Part shown: in pieces, positions 12,628-23,440 of the stretch
Position numbering within the stretch: position 1 is the stretch's first letter
Layout of the letters: the number at the start of each line of letters is the position of its first letter
Source: Trichoplusia ni
Lineage: Eukaryota > Arthropoda > Insecta > Lepidoptera > Noctuidae
NCBI RefSeq assembly: GCF_003590095.1
Contig: NC_039502.1
Coordinates: 4,317,753 to 4,381,752 of the forward strand
Direction: 5' to 3'
Length of the DNA stretch: 64,000 bases
Translations under genes and position numbers: made by a program
Notes under the pieces: model-generated
What the model saw: only the letters and a program-made list of their open reading frames with translations
Told to the model about the DNA's origin: nothing
The model's database searches: none

Positions 12628-12685
12628 ACTTTTACGTATACACTTTACGTACATACTTTTACGCATTGTCCGTATACGTAAAAGT
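12628..12685. repeat. 13-bp perfect inverted repeat in a TTTTACG cluster
   Basis: ACTTTTACGTATA (12628-12640) faces its exact complement TATACGTAAAAGT (12673-12685). The 32-bp spacer holds further CTTTACGTA and CTTTTACG motifs, and CACGTAAAAGTGG lies just upstream. It abuts the 5' end of the SINE at 12686 and may be its insertion context. Confidence 0.7.
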
Positions 12686-12862
12686 ACGCCGAGTGGTTGA
12701 GGTCACCACTCCAAACCCACTAAGGGCGACGTGTCGCAGCTCGATCCTCGCGTAGGACAAGCATTTGTGTGATAAACAAAAGCATGTCTTGAGGGTGTCA
12801 TTGTGCATGTGATTTGATTGTTGTGAAACCCCCGCGACACAGGGATTGATTGTATTGTGCAT
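12686..12862 (+). mobile_element. tRNA-derived SINE, type B
   Basis: The head CGCCGAGTGGTTGAGGTC resembles the 5' half of a serine or leucine tRNA (A-box region). It is followed by a B-box-like GCTCGATCC and a body with CGTAGGACAAGCATTTGTGTG, TTGTGCATGTGA and TTGTGAAACC. The same ordered motifs occur at 36400-36571 (minus strand) and partly at 31494-31690 and 37160-37225, so this is a dispersed family unlike type A. The copy is diverged. Confidence 0.75.
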
Positions 12863-13349
12863 TGATAAATAGATACATGACTATTGCCGTTTTTCCCTTC
12901 TTCATACTTAGGTTAGTTTAAAAAGGTTTAAAATCAAAAATGTTTGCTCAACGGATGTAAGACAGGATGCTAGCAAACCATTTATTAGTATTCAACTTAA
13001 CCATTACGACTTCTAACCGACCGACTGACCTCAAGTTAACCTTACACTAGATGATAAGCTGTGAATGCTCCCGTATATTTATTTTCTTTTGTTCCATGAA
13101 TAATATGTATTGTTTCTTCACAAATGAAATGTAATTATATGAAAACTTTGACTTAGGGTAGACTAATTTTGAGTTCTCAATCTGGTGCTTTGATTTCTTT
13201 GTGATCTTGTTCTTGTTTCTTACTTTCACTCTAGTGATATTTAGTTCTCAAGCTTATTTGAGCTAACTATGTCTAACCTAACCTTATACACTCTAAGAAA
13301 AAGCTCTGCACGTAGTTATTGATAGCTTTTCGTCAGCACTTAGTTTTAC

Positions 13350-13508
13350 TGCTGTAGATAAAATGTAATTGTCACTTCCAAACTCACAAATACACAAAAA
13401 CCGTCACAATCCTTCAATATTTTGATAGGTAAGAGTTTATCTAGAACATTAGCATAGTCTGAATCATAAATATTAATGTAACAATAGTTATTACGTAAAG
13501 CTGGCCAC
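13350..13508 (-). CDS. Proposed exon 3 of minus-strand gene
   Basis: Encodes WPALRNNYCYINIYDSDYA, then NVLDKLLPIKILKDCDG and FCVFVSLEVTITFYLQ. It starts after ACACCAG (13509-13510 as CT on the plus strand), a poor acceptor with no pyrimidine tract, and ends at CAGCA|GTAAAA. Its one-base leading phase matches the two-base ending of the exon at 15271-15475. The open frame in fact continues upstream, so the exon start is uncertain. By hand about 16 of 57 codons in the wider frame begin with G. Its possible role is described with exon 1. Confidence 0.33.
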
Positions 13509-15270
13509 CTGGTGTTTGCATCATTATAATTGTTCACTTGATTGATACAGCCATTACCAGCCTTAGTTTTATGAGGTACATGATCTGTCGGTTATAGTTT
13601 GTATCTAGCCCGATTGCTTTATAGTAGTTTAAATTGTAGAACGAATTTATGCCTATTAAATCATTTATTTAGCAAATTAGTCGGTGTGATCAGTTTTGCA
13701 CGTCATTTTGAATTAACCTTTGCGTTGATAAGTCACATCAGTGGTTTTTGTCTTTAAATAGACAACTCATTTGATTACTACCTTGTCTATGAAGGTTGAC
13801 GAATACATGTTTTTATTAATAATTACATTAATTACGGTATCAGATATTTTTGATTGACTAGCATCGCAATACCGCTTCTGGTAGAAGGTAACTTGACAAT
13901 TAAAGATTATGATACAAATGTATCACCATTTGACTAACAAGAGGAATTAAAAGTATTCCTTATACCATATTAAAATAATATTACATATCCAGTAATTCAA
14001 TCTTAAGCTTTCTGAACATTCAAATTTGCCTTTCAAAATACTTCGCCAAAACTTATTCAGTTTTATGCACGGGCACTTTTAGGAGCCTGCATGCATAAAT
14101 ACAGTCATAATATTATGATGAACAGAATGCAGTAACTTGCTGACTGCCAATAATATTGCAAAATATAATTTAGTTTTCAATTGAGTTATGAATTATTTAA
14201 AACAAGCAGCAGTTGAGGTAATTCAATGGGGACAGGTAATGTGCCAATTTTGTGTTGCAAGCTCGTGATTGGATGAATGATTGAACTGTACTGACAGTAT
14301 AATATTATGTTTGCAATACAAATGCATGTAGCTAAGTGACTGTCTCTCAAGTAGAGTTAGACTTTTTGTCTGTAGACGTGTTAGCAACAGCACCTATAAA
14401 TTCGATGGCTCCTTCTAACAATTCTAGTGAAATAAAGAACTTTATAAAATTACCTATATACATCTTACTTATTTCATATCTTCGTGATGAATGAAAGTCA
14501 TTCGTTTACGTTATTCCGAAATTAGCATCGATACTCTTTTAAACATACCACAGATTAGTAAAACAGTATTTTACATGTCGTTTAACCGTGCCTTCTAAAT
14601 CAAATTAAATATAAATCATTACAAACCTTGCTAAAATTCTAACACCAAATTTACATAAATACAGAAGATGTTCAGATCAAATCGCACAAGAATTAACTAA
14701 TAAGGTCACATAGTTCAACAGATCTATTAATTAAATTAACTATAACGCAGTGATTAAAACCGTTAGTTGTAACCATCTGCTAAATAAGACGCATAAAACA
14801 GATTACGTCATTAACCTAACCAGTTACAAGATAAAGTTTATATCTGCATTAAATTAAATTCAATCATTCTAGTTTCGTATTATTATGCATCATTTGAATT
14901 ATTCCGTTGCGCATATTATTAAGTTAATGCATTTGTACTATTTGTTTTAGTTCACTTTGGTTAACTGGTATGTTGTACTTAATCACTATAAGCGAAAGAA
15001 TTTTATCTGTTGTTAAATGCACCTACTGATCATGATTGTGATTTAGTTATGGACCAGGTAGAAAGCTACTCTTAAGCTTTGAGGTTGATAAAATGGTTTT
15101 AGGGATCTGTACCAAAAGTCTGAAAACGGAACGAAAGAATAAGGCTGCGCTGTCGGTCTATGATAAAGCTGTATAATAATGAATCCTGATAGCTACACAG
15201 TTGACATTTTCAAGGACGATTTTTTACTCTTAAAAATAATGAAAAGAAACAACGACGTTTAGCAACTTAC

Positions 15271-15475
15271 TGTTGCATGTTGGTACTAAAGTATTTTTGA
15301 TGGATGACCTCCGCAAATTGAACTCTACCCGTCACCGATTCCCAGCCATTAAGAAACCAAGATTTTGATTCTAAAACAGGACTTTTATGATACTCATGAG
15401 ATACAATTTCATATTCTAAATTCATTAAAGCTATTGTTTTACAAGAAACAAAATAAACTCTCTCATCTTGTTTAC
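15271..15475 (-). CDS. Proposed exon 2 of minus-strand gene
   Basis: Reads KQDERVYFVSCKTIALMNL, then EYEIVSHEYHKSPVLESKSW and FLNGWESVTGRVQFAEVIHQ, ending near KYFSTNMQ. It ends at ACA|GTAAGT, a full match to the donor consensus downstream of the junction. The acceptor is taken as CCAAGCAAG, below a T-rich stretch. This choice keeps the phase of exon 1 and forms an Arg codon across the junction. The frame stays open for 132 codons in all, longer than expected by chance. The coding look is best from 15475 down. Confidence 0.4.
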
Positions 15476-16162
15476 CTTGCTTGGAGAATAAGAATAACAT
15501 TGTGTAATAATTATGAAATGATGTAGTCATGCAATATGAACACGTTTTTATATACAGTGTGTTTTTTATTAGTAACAAGAAAATGAACAATAGCAAGGAC
15601 AACCGTTGGAAATAAAAAGCTGTATACAGTATACTGATACAAGTAAACAATAAAAACAACAACAAATATTTTTATGATTATGTAATCAACTCATTTAACA
15701 CGAAAACACCCGTTTTATGCTTTATGTTTAACAAGTATATACCGCCTCAAAACTTAGACTTACAGAAGTTCTTAAACTTGACAAACATTGTGAAGATCAG
15801 AAGCTCAAAAACATACAAATTTGGGTCTAAAATGTGAAGTAAATATCACGTAACAAACGCTTTAAAAATACGAATATCCGTATCAGGACCTTCAAATTAT
15901 ATTACACTCATTTCATCATCTCCAAATTTGGTTCAAATCGTAAACAGAACATTTTTTTATTTGCATATGAGAACCGTTAATACCGCACCCAAAATATATT
16001 GGCGCTTCACAAGAACATGAATGACTATGTCATTGACAACGCTCAATAAAAATTCGGTTCATTCATTCATTAACTGACTTTTCGCCTACGCAAGAATATT
16101 TTATCTACAGGCTGTGTTATTTCATCTAATTAAAAATCTTTAATTTATTTTATAACATAAAA

Positions 16163-16253
16163 GTATGGCAAAAGCGATAGACCGGACAGAGTGGAAGAAT
16201 CTAAGGAACTGTGCCCTGCAGTGGGACAGAAAAGGCAGAAAAAAAAAGTACGC
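16163..16253 (+). mobile_element. 3' scrap of a non-LTR retrotransposon ORF
   Basis: The plus strand encodes MAKAIDRTEWKNLRNCALQW followed by DRKGR and then an A-rich stretch. The pattern of a D-R pair, W, a short helix and Q-W near the end is the C-terminal tail that I associate with lepidopteran LINE reverse-transcriptase proteins. This is a strongly 5'-truncated copy of under 100 bp. It lies on the opposite strand to, and between exons 1 and 2 of, the proposed minus-strand gene, which fits an intronic insertion. Confidence 0.6.
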
Positions 16254-16945
16254 TCTTAACAAAACCATAAATCATTTTAGTATTGAATTTTCTACTTCTT
16301 ATTTAATTTCTTTCTCATTCTTGATCTTCAACTTTAATCAAGTTTACAGTTTTTGCTGTATTCTGAACTAGACTAATTCTGAAAAAACCTTGATCCATTT
16401 ACAAGCCAATTGTCAATAAAACATTTGCGTTTAGAAACACCATATATACACGCTGATGTCAGCAAATAAATATGTTCCTAATTACGTAATATTTGTTCTG
16501 GTTTTGCATAGTTATCGAGTCTTGCATGAAAATGAGAGCCCTTTGTCATTTGTGTGAACTATATTTAGATGTTGATGTAATAAAAGCTCAGTTGACAGTC
16601 ACTTGAAGATGAATAATTATAATTATTTGAAGTTTCAGTGTCCAAATTACCTTCTAACGTTAGTGTATCTTTTGTTGCAGGTAATTTCGATTTTGTACTC
16701 TACTTGGTGTGAAGAGCGGAAAGAAAAAACTGCAGCTAGAAAATGTTTGTAAGGCTGTCTTTTCGGCACATCTTGGCCAATTGTATATAAACTTTTGATC
16801 GACCGTGATCAGTTATGATACACCCATTTAAAAGAATAAACATCAATTGAATAATTGAATACGAATGCCAACGAATCTCTCGTAAAATTCAACTAAATAG
16901 GTTATCAGATACCATTAAAAGATGGGCTATTGTGTCAATACTTAC

Positions 16946-17081
16946 GCACGATTATGACCCCTGAACCGTATGCGTGGTTCCTAATGGTGCCAATACAAAT
17001 CTTAATACCGTTGAGAGAGCTAATATAGTAAAAGGGAATCAACGCGATGAATACACAAGTACTTAAAATAACCCATCTCAT
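16946..17081 (-). CDS. Proposed exon 1, secreted protein (possible serine-protease homologue)
   Basis: The ATG at 17081 opens MRWVILSTCVFIALIPFYY, a plausible signal peptide. It continues ISSLNGIKICIGTIRNHAYG and SGVIIV, then meets TGC|GTAAGT, a perfect intron start. Joined to the exons at 15271-15475 and 13350-13508 by phase, it gives about 166 codons without a stop. I do not firmly recognise the protein. The order of a short leader, an I-x-x-G-like start, GSGVII, a later V-Q-F-A-E-V-I-H-Q-K-Y stretch and LPIKI is loosely like a chymotrypsin-fold serine-protease homologue. No catalytic His motif is visible, so it would be inactive. That identity is inference only; the splice phasing is what can be seen. 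A decayed gene or chance assembly of open frames are alternatives. Confidence 0.38.
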
Positions 17082-17303
17082 GATAATGGTATTAAAATTG
17101 AAGTAATAAACCCAGTTATGACAGCTATTTCTCAACTGATATTAAATAATGTGCTTAATATTAGAATTGTGCAAACTGTTCCCTTTACGTTTCAAATAGG
17201 CGTAAGATATACTTTCAATAAGACAAGGCAGTCATCATAATTGGTTCCCATCTTAATATATCTTATGCGTTGTGAACGAAATCAAACATATTTTTACTGT
17301 ATT

Positions 17304-17429
17304 TTTATAATAAAATGTTCGACTCGCGATCCCGCCGCGTCTGCTCATGATTAAGGACTCCGGTTGGGTCCGAAACTAGTCGGGCTACCCCGATAAATAC
17401 GCGTGAGTAAACCGTTACATCATTTAATA
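17304..17429. repeat. GC-rich conserved 112-bp unit, copy 1, with flanking direct repeats
   Basis: 17318-17429 is base-for-base identical to 37388-37499, starting TTCGACTCGCGATCCCG and ending ATCATTTAATA. It is much richer in GC than its surroundings. The insertion is bounded by a 16-bp direct repeat with one mismatch, ATATTTTTACTG(T/C)ATT, at 17288-17303 and 17430-17445, as expected of a target-site duplication. Between the left duplication and the conserved start lie 14 bp not shared with copy 2, so one end is precise and the other variable. Class unknown; a small retroposon read on the minus strand is possible. Confidence 0.7.
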
Positions 17430-17445
17430 ATATTTTTACTGCATT

Positions 17446-18542
17446 AAAATAATCAAGTATTTAGTAGAATCATAAAAAAAATATTGAACTGTCTGTCGAG
17501 TGATGAGCGATGAGTCTGTCTGGTGTGATCAATGAAGTAGAGTACAACAAGGTTTATCACTAGGACCAATCCACATTAAATGGTTTATAGTAAGTAATTT
17601 GGGATGCTTACTACATTTGTTTATCTATCAAGATGCTTGATGGACTTTGCGATTCATAAATAGCGAAATTGCTCTTATCGAATACAGAAAACCGAACACG
17701 GAAGGTTATCAAAGCAGACAGATTTGTCAATGGCCGTTCTACTAAATAATTCATTCATGAGTTTCTCAACAAAATATTAAGTTTTAACGCCACTACGTGA
17801 CTCGTAAATAGATATAGCTTTTAATGGAACATGATCGTTAAAATGTTTTAATTGAATTATTATACGGAAACGTTTGGTGTTTAAGTAAAACAAATCGTTT
17901 TGTTAGTGTTAGGAATATTGATTTTGTGATATCTAAAGAGTTCGTTGCTTTATAGATAAATTATACTTTAAATCAACTTTCTTAGACAAATTTGCCCAAA
18001 CGCCTTCAATAGATATTATTTTGACTCGACATTTGCGATCGTAAACACATCCAACATTTCAATTTTCCAAAAAGATGTTGGAGAATAGCCAGTGTCATTC
18101 GAACTATCGCCGAAAGCTCAACATTTTAAAACTCCTATTCCTTACCAATCATCAGATCCATTAAATTATCGCCATTAACAATACCTTGGAGCTCTTCGTA
18201 GACACAATACACTATACAATTTTAGCGTCAATCCACTCGACAAGCAATCTACCGCATTCTTTATAAGAAAAAGTTATCATGATCCATACGGACGTGTGTC
18301 AAACTATCAGAAAGCTGTCTCTATTGTTATGTTTTGAGTACCTTCTTAGTAACGAGGCGGAACCAATGGAATCGATTCGAAGGTTGCGAAATCGGAAGTT
18401 AATTTGATGAGATGGAAATGATGATAGTGCTGTGAGCTGTTATTCGTGTACTGGATAGAATTTAAATCATTAAATGTAGGATAAAATGTTTTTTTAATTT
18501 ATACTCTAGATTACTAGCTTGTCTTTCCAGTCTTGATCCAGC
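17446..18542. other. Unassigned sequence
   Basis: No gene, RNA or repeat family that I can support. Confidence 0.5.
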
Positions 18543-18824
18543 ATGTCGAGCAAAACTATTTTCTTGATCGTCATTTTGTTTCTAAATGTTCAAACTTCTA
18601 CTTTACTTCATGATATTTTCAGTCTTTTAAGCCACTTATTATCTACCTATCAACCTGTATTTAAACCAACCTCCTTACACAGGTCTGCTGAGCGTTCTAA
18701 TCTATTCAAGCTTAAGCATAGTTTCACAATAAACTTATCGTTGTTTACGAAGGAAAGTCTCAAAACATTTTGCTTTTACGTCGAAGTGATTAACACTCGA
18801 AGTGGTTCATTTGATCAGAGCTAG
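18543..18824 (+). CDS. Hypothetical small secreted protein
   Basis: An uninterrupted 93-codon frame from an ATG. It opens with a good signal-peptide pattern (MSSKTIFLIVILFLNVQTS) and continues with a basic, serine-rich segment (FKPTSLHRSAERSNLFKLK) to a TAG. There are no cysteines for disulphides except one near the end, and I recognise no family. A second open frame of 92 codons (18862-19140, no ATG start) follows in another frame 37 bp downstream. Codon bias is not marked, and frames of this length occur by chance in such AT-rich DNA. The ATG plus leader is the only positive evidence. Confidence 0.22.
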   Translation: MSSKTIFLIVILFLNVQTSTLLHDIFSLLSHLLSTYQPVFKPTSLHRSAERSNLFKLKHSFTINLSLFTKESLKTFCFYVEVINTRSGSFDQS

Positions 18825-19997
18825 TGATTAAGAAACAAGTGGCGTTCGGTTAGACGCTTGTGTGGTACCAGTTGGGTATTTTAGCGGAGTGAAATATTTG
18901 GTGTTATTTTTGACGCTGTTAAAGACTTATAAGGAAAAATATAGGAAATTGGAAATTCAATGTGGAAGTTATGACTCTATTATCTTAAAATCAAGACAAT
19001 ATTACAAACTTATTTATACTATCAAGTCAAGTTGTCTAACTAGGTACCGATTTAATGAAAAATATATAAAACATTGGCAACGAAAGGCAACGATAGTTAC
19101 AGCTTACTTTTTAAGAAATTTGGTTATTTGTAAAAATTGATCTCTTAGGTCATTAATTTCCTTTAGGTACACTTATTTTCGTCTACTTCTATAAACTTGT
19201 ATTTGGATTTTACTAAACATTTAAACTTGCACCACCTGATCCAAGGTTACGAAGTTCGGTTCAATTTGACAAGATTTTAGAATTTAATTGAAATTTTAAT
19301 TGGACGCTGCGAAAGTCTCGGCCACGGGAGTTCAACACTACTGACTCTGTATATTTACTGTAAATTACCTCGTGTAACAGACTCGCTAGAAAACTGAATA
19401 TTAAGACGTTAGGAAAGCTTTCATGGGAACCTGCTTTTACTTACTGTCTCTACCTTTTTGTTAGTACTTTATCAAAGTTAAAAGCACGAACTTACAATTT
19501 TTTATATGTCCTCTTAATTCATTTCATTAGTTATAGTCGCGAAACTGATGGTTCCATAAAAAAAACAGAAAAAGAAAATATTACCCGACAAACATATGAC
19601 CTTAAATACCATGACGGATTTGGCTTATCACGGCTCATGTGATACATTTGGTGATAGATGAGCCCGGACCCTTTTGGTATGGAACCCAAAACAGCTTAGT
19701 TTTTATAAACGAACCGAAAACCTATCGGTTAATAGATAGAGTTGAATCAGGGCGACCTTGAGTTTAACATTCATTTCAAACTAAATATCTTTCAATACAA
19801 CTTTCATTCAAAACAATCAACTTTAATGCGCACTAAAACTAACTCCCATAATTTTACTACACGCAATAAAACCAACGATATTTCAAATCAAAATCTACTA
19901 CTAACAAAACAATTATTATATACAAACACAAAAGTATACCGTTATTATGGGTAATAAACGGTCAAACATAGCACCAATCATAATAGAACTGACATGA
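18825..19997. other. Unassigned sequence
   Basis: Holds the weak open frame 18862-19140 and a small hairpin near 19636-19668 (GGCTCAT facing ATGAGCC). Nothing else is supported. Confidence 0.4.
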
Positions 19998-20294
19998 CAA
20001 AACGACACGACTGCAGTGTCCTGCACAGTGGCCGGAAACAAACGCCCACTGGACAAAACATTTTGGCAACAAATTTATTTGCCGTTCGACCAGTAACTAG
20101 ATCAAACTAGTTTCAATGGCAGCATTTCGCAACACAGTGTTTGCAGACATGCTGGCGTATTTCTACACAAGTATTCATTGATAACGGGCGTGGGCGAACT
20201 CGGCGAGTCCACTCCATTCATGAATTGGGCAACGCTTGCCCACGCGGCTAACGGTCCGACATTAAATACTTCGATGCATACAAGTAAATTATGA
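19998..20294 (+). pseudogene. Repeat-associated coding relic with one TAA
   Basis: One frame is open from 19998 to a TGA at 20292-20294 apart from a TAA at 20094. Readable parts include TTAVSCTVAGNKRPLDKTFW and GVGELGESTPFMNWATLAHA. About a quarter of the codons begin with G. The end (about 20190-20260) aligns by eye with 23235-23310: both have TGATAAC, then AGTC...TCCATT, then a near-palindrome GGC(C)AACGCT(T/G)GCC. This is therefore probably part of a dispersed repeat whose ORF, if any, is decayed, not a host gene. Family unknown. Confidence 0.3.
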
Positions 20295-20490
20295 ACGTTA
20301 ATTAATATGAATTTGTGTTATACTGTACATTTTACGGAACACGGGAAGCGGTTAATCAATTTTGTTAACGAAGGAAATTCGATATCTCATAAATGAAGCT
20401 TTTTCGTTTTTGGAGGTACCCGTGGATGTTTTAAGTTGTAAGTTATGAGCTAGTTTATGAGTAAGGAGTTAATGGTGATGAGTATACAAA

Positions 20491-20690
20491 TTGCTTGGCC
20501 GTCCAGAATGCTCGCACATGAAGCTTCAAATGTTATCACATGCTTTTCTTGTTACTGTAATTCTGTCTATTGGTCTGTTAAGGCTAAATTACATTATCTG
20601 CTTTGACCAACTTAAAGACTTAGTTCTATTTCTGAATATAATGCAGTTTGTCCTGATGACAGATGAAAATAACAAAATCGTGCGCATAAG
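20491..20690 (+). CDS. Possible membrane-protein exon
   Basis: An open frame rich in leucine (MLSHAFLVTVILSIGLLRL, then NYIICFDQLKDLVLF, LNIMQFVLMTDENN) ends at ATAAG|GTGATT, a credible splice donor. One clear hydrophobic span is followed by a charged stretch. The composition could suit an insect chemoreceptor or other multi-span protein, but no diagnostic motif is present and no partner exon was found. An overlapping frame from ATG 20479 is equally open for about 40 codons. Confidence 0.2.
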
Positions 20691-21066
20691 GTGATTATTT
20701 GTACAATTAATAAAGTTTTTTTTTATCTTATTACCCGACTGCCAGGAGGGTTATGTGTTTAGCGCGTATCTTGTATGTATGTAATATTCTTTATTACCTT
20801 GTCTAGAACCGTTGAATGGATTTTCATATTTGAGGTATCGTTAGATTTGTCATAATAGCCCGAGTGTTCTTAGGTAAAATATATAAAAAAACGATATAGC
20901 GGCTGTTGGAAGCCATAATGTGAGGAAATAAAAATAAATCTACCAGGCATATTAAGTGGGGTATCGAAATGAAGGATTTTGAACACTGATTCTAAGTATG
21001 TACATAACTTGCATTTTTAATATTAAATGGAACGATAAATAAATAATAAATTAACTAAAAAGAAAG

Positions 21067-21335
21067 AAATAAAATAATAATTTAAAAATCAAAAAACCCG
21101 CCTGCATGGATAACTACAATTAAAAATCAACTGAATAGACTGAAACAAGACAGTAAACAGTATAAACAGAATTGCAGTCGGAGGCATGCGCAAAGAGATA
21201 ATAATTTATCATATAGAAGCACTTAATTTCTGTAACTGCTAATGTTTACTGTCTTGTTTCAGTCTTTTCAGTTGATTTTTAATTGTAGTTATCCATGCAG
21301 GCGGGTTTTTTGATTTTTAAATTATTATTTTATTT
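21067..21335. repeat. 93-bp near-perfect inverted repeat (hairpin element)
   Basis: Arms 21067-21159 and 21243-21335 are reverse complements with one mismatch (A/T in CTGAATAGAC versus CTGAAAAGAC). The spacer is 83 bp. Each arm contains CCCGCCTGCATGGATAAC. No transposase is encoded and no convincing target-site duplication is visible. A MITE or foldback element is most likely. If transcribed, it would form a long double-stranded hairpin. Confidence 0.85.
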
Positions 21336-21538
21336 TTTTACGTAGCATAACTATTCAATTTCAGTTGCATCACATATCAAATACGAAGTTTTAAGCATCA
21401 TTTTCATCATAACCTTTATCGTTACAATCATAAAACCTACTCACTGTTTTTAAAATCACCTAATTAAATTTAATTACTAAAGATAGATTCAATGCGTTTT
21501 TAATTAAAGATTTACCATTAAAAATTCAAATAGCTGCA

Positions 21539-21757
21539 TTTTTAGGGGTCCGTACTCAAATTAAAAATATAACCTGATTACTAAGGCTTTGTTGTATGCC
21601 CGTTTTAGTGTCACCAGGATTTGTCTTACTTACTGAAAAACGGTAGCTAGATAGTTAAAATTATAACAGAGGTTGGTTTTCAATAGTTGCTACTCGTAAG
21701 ACGACAAATAATATATGCACGGAACCCGAGTGCCACGAGTTCAAGCGGCGCTTAAAC
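21539..21757 (+). repeat. Dispersed repeat, 'GGTCCGTACTC / GTCACCAG' family, copy 1
   Basis: Ordered landmarks: GGGGTCCGTACTCAAA, ATTACTAAGGC, GTGTCACCAGG, GGTAGCTAGATAGTT, then CACGGAACCCGAGTG. I associate this order with a very common lepidopteran interspersed repeat. Related copies lie at 27670-27885 (minus strand) and 55431-55530. The copy is diverged and non-coding. Confidence 0.6.
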
Positions 21758-22792
21758 ATTTTTTTTTCTTGTAACGTGACACGTGTCACCCACGCGGTTG
21801 AAAACGTCAGTTGACAGTACGACAACTGTCAAAATGATGTAGAAAAGTGTGTTCGCTTGTGGTTAGTTGAATAGTTACAATTTTGTTTATGGTAAATGCT
21901 TTAAGATTAAATGTTTCAAACATGTATTGAGATTTTGTTTAGATAAGATTGGGACTGGTCGAAAGGAAATCTGAGTGTTTATAGCCCATTAGAGTTTAGA
22001 GCTATTAATAATGTTGTATTCATTTCAACTTTTTTCGTATCATTGAAATAAAATTAATTATAAAGAAGATACACATAGATTAAGCATAATGCAAAATAAA
22101 TTAAATCAGTCGGAGAAAAAATTAATTATAATCAAGTTTAATAGATTAAATCTCAGTGTGTGATCGTTTTTTTTCTTGAATCTTTTGATTTGTCGCACCG
22201 TGCCTTGAGGTATTAAATGATTTATGTTGATGATCAATTGTTTAAATATTACACGTTTTTACATCTTGAAAGCCATTTTTATATTTTATAATAGTTATTT
22301 ATTTCTATTTGTGTCCTTTAAGTGTTTTAAAAGTAGTTTCTTAAAATAATTATCTATATTCCTAGCTAGTTATATTTCATTTACACTTTCTATTATATTT
22401 TCATCACTACACTATTATTGAAAAAAAACTACCTAATAAAATTGTACCCCAAAACTTTAAATTAAAATCTTCCAGTGCACTTGAAAATCTAGTTACTAAA
22501 AAAAAATTTGAAAAAACGTATGTAAAGGCTTTCTAAACATATTTTTCTACTCATATATGTATGTTCTAATACAAAAGATAATCTCGGAAGGTATCTTCGT
22601 CGTTTAACACGTCAAACACAGGAAGACCGTCATCTAATACCACGTAATACTTCTCCAAGTATAGGCAACTGTCATAAAATGACCTCACAATACTATACAT
22701 AGGGATGGCACGCAGAGAAAATAATTTTAATCTATGTACAAGTAACGAAAAAAGTATTTTAAAGGATTTTTATCATTAAAATGTCAGAATTA

Positions 22793-22825
22793 ATTTTGAG
22801 AACATTCGGAATATGTTCTCAAAAT
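22793..22825. repeat. 13-bp palindrome next to a minisatellite
   Basis: ATTTTGAGAACAT (22793-22805) and its exact complement (22813-22825) flank a 7-bp loop TCGGAAT. The loop shares ATTCGGA with the tandem unit just downstream. Confidence 0.7.
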
Positions 22826-22844
22826 CATCAAAATTAATTGCTTC

Positions 22845-22916
22845 AACCATCATTCGGATTTACAGTACAACCATCATTCGGATTTACAGTACAACCATCA
22901 TTCGGATTTACAGTAC
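22845..22916. repeat. Minisatellite, 3 x 24 bp
   Basis: Three identical head-to-tail units beginning AACCATCATTCGGATT and ending TACAGTAC, at 22845-22868, 22869-22892 and 22893-22916. Identity of all copies implies recent slippage or duplication. Confidence 0.95.
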
Positions 22917-23234
22917 TTCAAATTAATATTTTTTGTTTTAATCCTAATTAACTTTAATTGATTAAATCCGATTGCTGTATGAAATTTTAAGGAAACCGAT
23001 TTCGTTTTAATTAAATCTACTTTTAATCCGTTTTCAATCGATAAACTTGCAAAACTTTTTTATTATTGCTATTTCTTTAAGCTCTGATCTTATCTTCAAT
23101 GAAACTGTAGATTACATTCGATACAATTAAGTTCGTCGTGTTCCAAAGAAACAAATGACTGTTTTGGAATCCACAACAAAATCAACCATAGCACAAATTA
23201 TAGGAGAGGCAAATTTCTTTTTTGCAGAATAGAT

Positions 23235-23440
23235 AAGTGATAACCCTAGTCACAAACCGTTGGCCAGTCAAGTCCATTGCCATGCGGGCCAACGCTGGCC
23301 ATCGGTGCCTTATTGTCTGCAGTCCCCATGGCAAACCAGTTTGGTAAATAGGCCATTGTTCTAAGATATCTTAATTCTCTGCCTTTGTGAATTTTATTAT
23401 CGACTCGCACAGTTTTTGTTGGAAACAAATGGCGTTTCCA
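23235..23440. repeat. Diverged partner of the 20.2-kb repeat
   Basis: Shares TGATAAC, AGTC-AAGTCCATT and the near-palindrome GGCCAACGCTGGCC (23287-23300) with 20190-20260. A related perfect palindrome, GGGCAACGTTGCCC, is at 28625-28638. The minus strand is open for about 60 codons across this block (MAYLPNWFAMGTADNKAPM...), which I take as a property of the repeat rather than a gene. Confidence 0.4.

Noticed and set aside
12686..12760. Possible functional tRNA gene
   Set aside because: No acceptor stem can be closed and the sequence runs into a SINE body shared with other loci.
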